Below are positions 35,946-37,311 of a stretch of DNA of 37,311 nucleotides, one piece after another. A program made the position numbers and the translations under genes. The DNA is from Streptomyces exfoliatus (GTDB lineage Bacteria > Actinomycetota > Actinomycetes > Streptomycetales > Streptomycetaceae): positions 304,387 to 341,697 of the forward strand of contig NZ_KL647056.1 in NCBI RefSeq assembly GCF_000725545.1. The letters run 5' to 3'. Under the pieces are notes generated by a model. That model saw only the letters and a program-made list of their open reading frames with translations. It was not told the origin of the DNA and ran no database searches. Positions within the stretch are counted from its first letter, which is position 1, and every line of letters begins with the position of its first letter.

Positions 35946-37311
35946 ATGCGTACCGCTCACCGCGAACAGACCGTCCGGGCCGCAGAGGCCGCCCTCATGG
36001 CCCGGCTTCCCGAAGGCGCCCTCATGGCCCGCGCCGCCGCCGGACTCGCCGCCGTCTGCTGCTCGCTCCTCGGCAAAGGCCGGGTGTACGGGGCGAGGGT
36101 CGTCCTCCTCGTCGGCAGCGGCGACAACGGCGGCGACGCCCTGTACGCCGGCGCCCGGCTCGCCCGGCGCGGCGCCGGCGTCACCGCCGTCCTGCTCGGC
36201 GACCGCGCCCACGAAGGCGGGCTCGCGGCGTTCCGGGCGGCGGGAGGCCGGATCGCCGACGACCCGTTCGCCCCCCTCGCCACCGCCGACCTCGTCCTCG
36301 ACGGCATCACCGGCATCGGCGGGCGGGGCGGGCTCAGGCCCGGCGCCGTGCCCGTCGCGCGGGCCGCGCGCGGCTCCGACGCCGTCGTCGTCGCCGTCGA
36401 CCTGCCCAGCGGCGTCGACGCGGACACCGGCGAGGTGAGGGGCGAGGCGCTGCGGGCGGACGTGACGGTGACCTTCGGGACGTACAAGCCCGGGCTGCTC
36501 GTCGACCCCGCGCGGGAGTACGCGGGCGCGCTGCGGCTCGTCGACATCGGACTGGGCGACGAACTGCCCGGCGTGCCCGACCTGGAGGCGCTCCAGCACG
36601 AGGACGTCGCCCGGCTGCTGCCCGTACCCGGCGCCGAGAGCGACAAGTACCGGCGCGGAGTCCTCGGCGTCGTCGCCGGATCCGCCCGCTACCCCGGCGC
36701 GGCCGTCCTCACCGTCACGGGCGCGCTGCGGGGCGGGGCGGGCGCCGTGCGGTACGTCGGGCCCGCCGCCGACGCGGTGATCGCCCGGCATCCCGAGACC
36801 CTCGTCCACCCGGGGCCACCCTCCGCGGCCGGGCGGGTCCAGGCCTGGGTCGTCGGACCCGGGCTCGGCGACGAGCCGGGTGTCGAGGAGGTCCTCGCCT
36901 CGGAGGTTCCCGTCCTCGTGGACGCGGACGGTCTGCGAGGCCTGGACCCGGCTCTCGTACGGGCCCGCCCGGCCCCGACCCTCCTCACCCCGCACGCCGG
37001 GGAGGCGGCGGCGCTGCTCGGCGTGACCCGCGAGGTGGTGGAGTCCGGGCGGCTCGCGGCGGTACGGGAACTGGTGGCGCGGTTCGGGGCGACGGTGCTG
37101 CTCAAGGGCTCGACGACGCTGGTGTACGGGCCCGGTGGCGGTCCCGTACGGGTGAACCCCACCGGGACCGGCTGGCTGGCCACTGCCGGCAGCGGCGACG
37201 TCCTCTCCGGCCTCGCCGGCTCCCTCCTCGCGGCGGGCCTCCCGGCGGTCGACGCGGCGTCGTGCGCGGCGTACCTCCATGGGCTGGCGGGGCGGCGGGG
37301 GTCGGGGACGG
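35946..37311 (+). CDS. nnr: Bifunctional NAD(P)H-hydrate epimerase / ADP-dependent dehydratase, 5' part
   Basis: Repairs hydrated NAD(P)H. The frame is open to the window end (455 codons seen; the stop is outside). The N-terminal epimerase (YjeF_N) domain has GSGDNGGDA (57-65) and VAVDLPSGVDADTGE. The C-terminal kinase-fold dehydratase begins at about 225 (SDKYRRGVLGVVAGSARYPG) and has LTPHAGEAAALLG and the ATP/ADP-site motif NPTGTGWLATAGSGDVLSG (from about 403). ATG 35946 has no clear ribosome-binding site. It lies downstream of acpS, as I recall for Streptomyces. Confidence 0.95.
   Translation, partial: MRTAHREQTVRAAEAALMARLPEGALMARAAAGLAAVCCSLLGKGRVYGARVVLLVGSGDNGGDALYAGARLARRGAGVTAVLLGDRAHEGGLAAFRAAGGRIADDPFAPLATADLVLDGITGIGGRGGLRPGAVPVARAARGSDAVVVAVDLPSGVDADTGEVRGEALRADVTVTFGTYKPGLLVDPAREYAGALRLVDIGLGDELPGVPDLEALQHEDVARLLPVPGAESDKYRRGVLGVVAGSARYPGAAVLTVTGALRGGAGAVRYVGPAADAVIARHPETLVHPGPPSAAGRVQAWVVGPGLGDEPGVEEVLASEVPVLVDADGLRGLDPALVRARPAPTLLTPHAGEAAALLGVTREVVESGRLAAVRELVARFGATVLLKGSTTLVYGPGGGPVRVNPTGTGWLATAGSGDVLSGLAGSLLAAGLPAVDAASCAAYLHGLAGRRGSGT

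Noticed and set aside
35895..37280. Reverse frame ending in LPENTG then stop
   Set aside because: It looks like a sortase motif, but it lacks a hydrophobic tail after it and the rest is antisense to the NAD(P)HX repair gene. Chance is the best explanation.

Overview
This window looks like chromosomal DNA of a Streptomyces or close relative. It is very GC-rich, uses many GTG starts, and carries the conserved core order fusA-tuf / S10 / spc / alpha / rplM-rpsI / glmM / coaA / glmS-acpS. The rpoA-rplQ gap also holds a hairpin repeat that I recall as common in Streptomyces genomes. I recognise almost every gene. Most of the window is the main ribosomal-protein locus, and I see no CRISPR array, tRNA, rRNA, phage gene or transposase.

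Layout. At 1-2550 lie the 3' part of fusA and tuf. At 2639-6406 a short accessory block sits between tuf and the S10 operon: a reverse-strand PIG-L-type lipoprotein with a probable propeller tail, then a DGPF (YCII-like) protein and an ECF42-like sigma factor behind an ECF42-type promoter. At 6862-16518 lie the S10 and spc operons (rpsJ to rplO), broken by structured gaps after rpsQ and rpsN. At 16732-23261 lie secY, adk, a damaged map, infA, rpmJ, rpsM, rpsK, rpoA and rplQ. At 23345-26841 lie truA, a reverse-strand Gln/Gly/Tyr-rich single-pass membrane protein and an ABC-F ATPase. At 27095-29615 lie rplM-rpsI and glmM. At 29728-31773 lie a DUF389 membrane protein and coaA, both reverse. At 31955-33132 lie a lipoprotein and a decayed relative. 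At 33226-37311 lie glmS, acpS and the start of a bifunctional NAD(P)HX repair gene.

The genes form a growth core: translation factors and ribosomal proteins, Sec secretion (secY), nucleotide balance (adk), initiation (infA), RNA polymerase alpha, tRNA modification (truA), UDP-GlcNAc supply (glmM, glmS), CoA and ACP supply (coaA, acpS) and metabolite repair (nnrE/nnrD).

The most unusual feature is the 3' end of map. The methionine aminopeptidase reading frame is normal up to residue 223. It then runs out of frame into a 186-bp tandem repeat, each unit of which contains what looks like the native map C-terminus in another frame. The last metal-binding glutamate is lost. This is either a real gene disruption by a repeat or an assembly error. 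I see no convincing new multi-gene system. The other findings are structured leaders, likely leaderless starts, gene remnants and small repeats.
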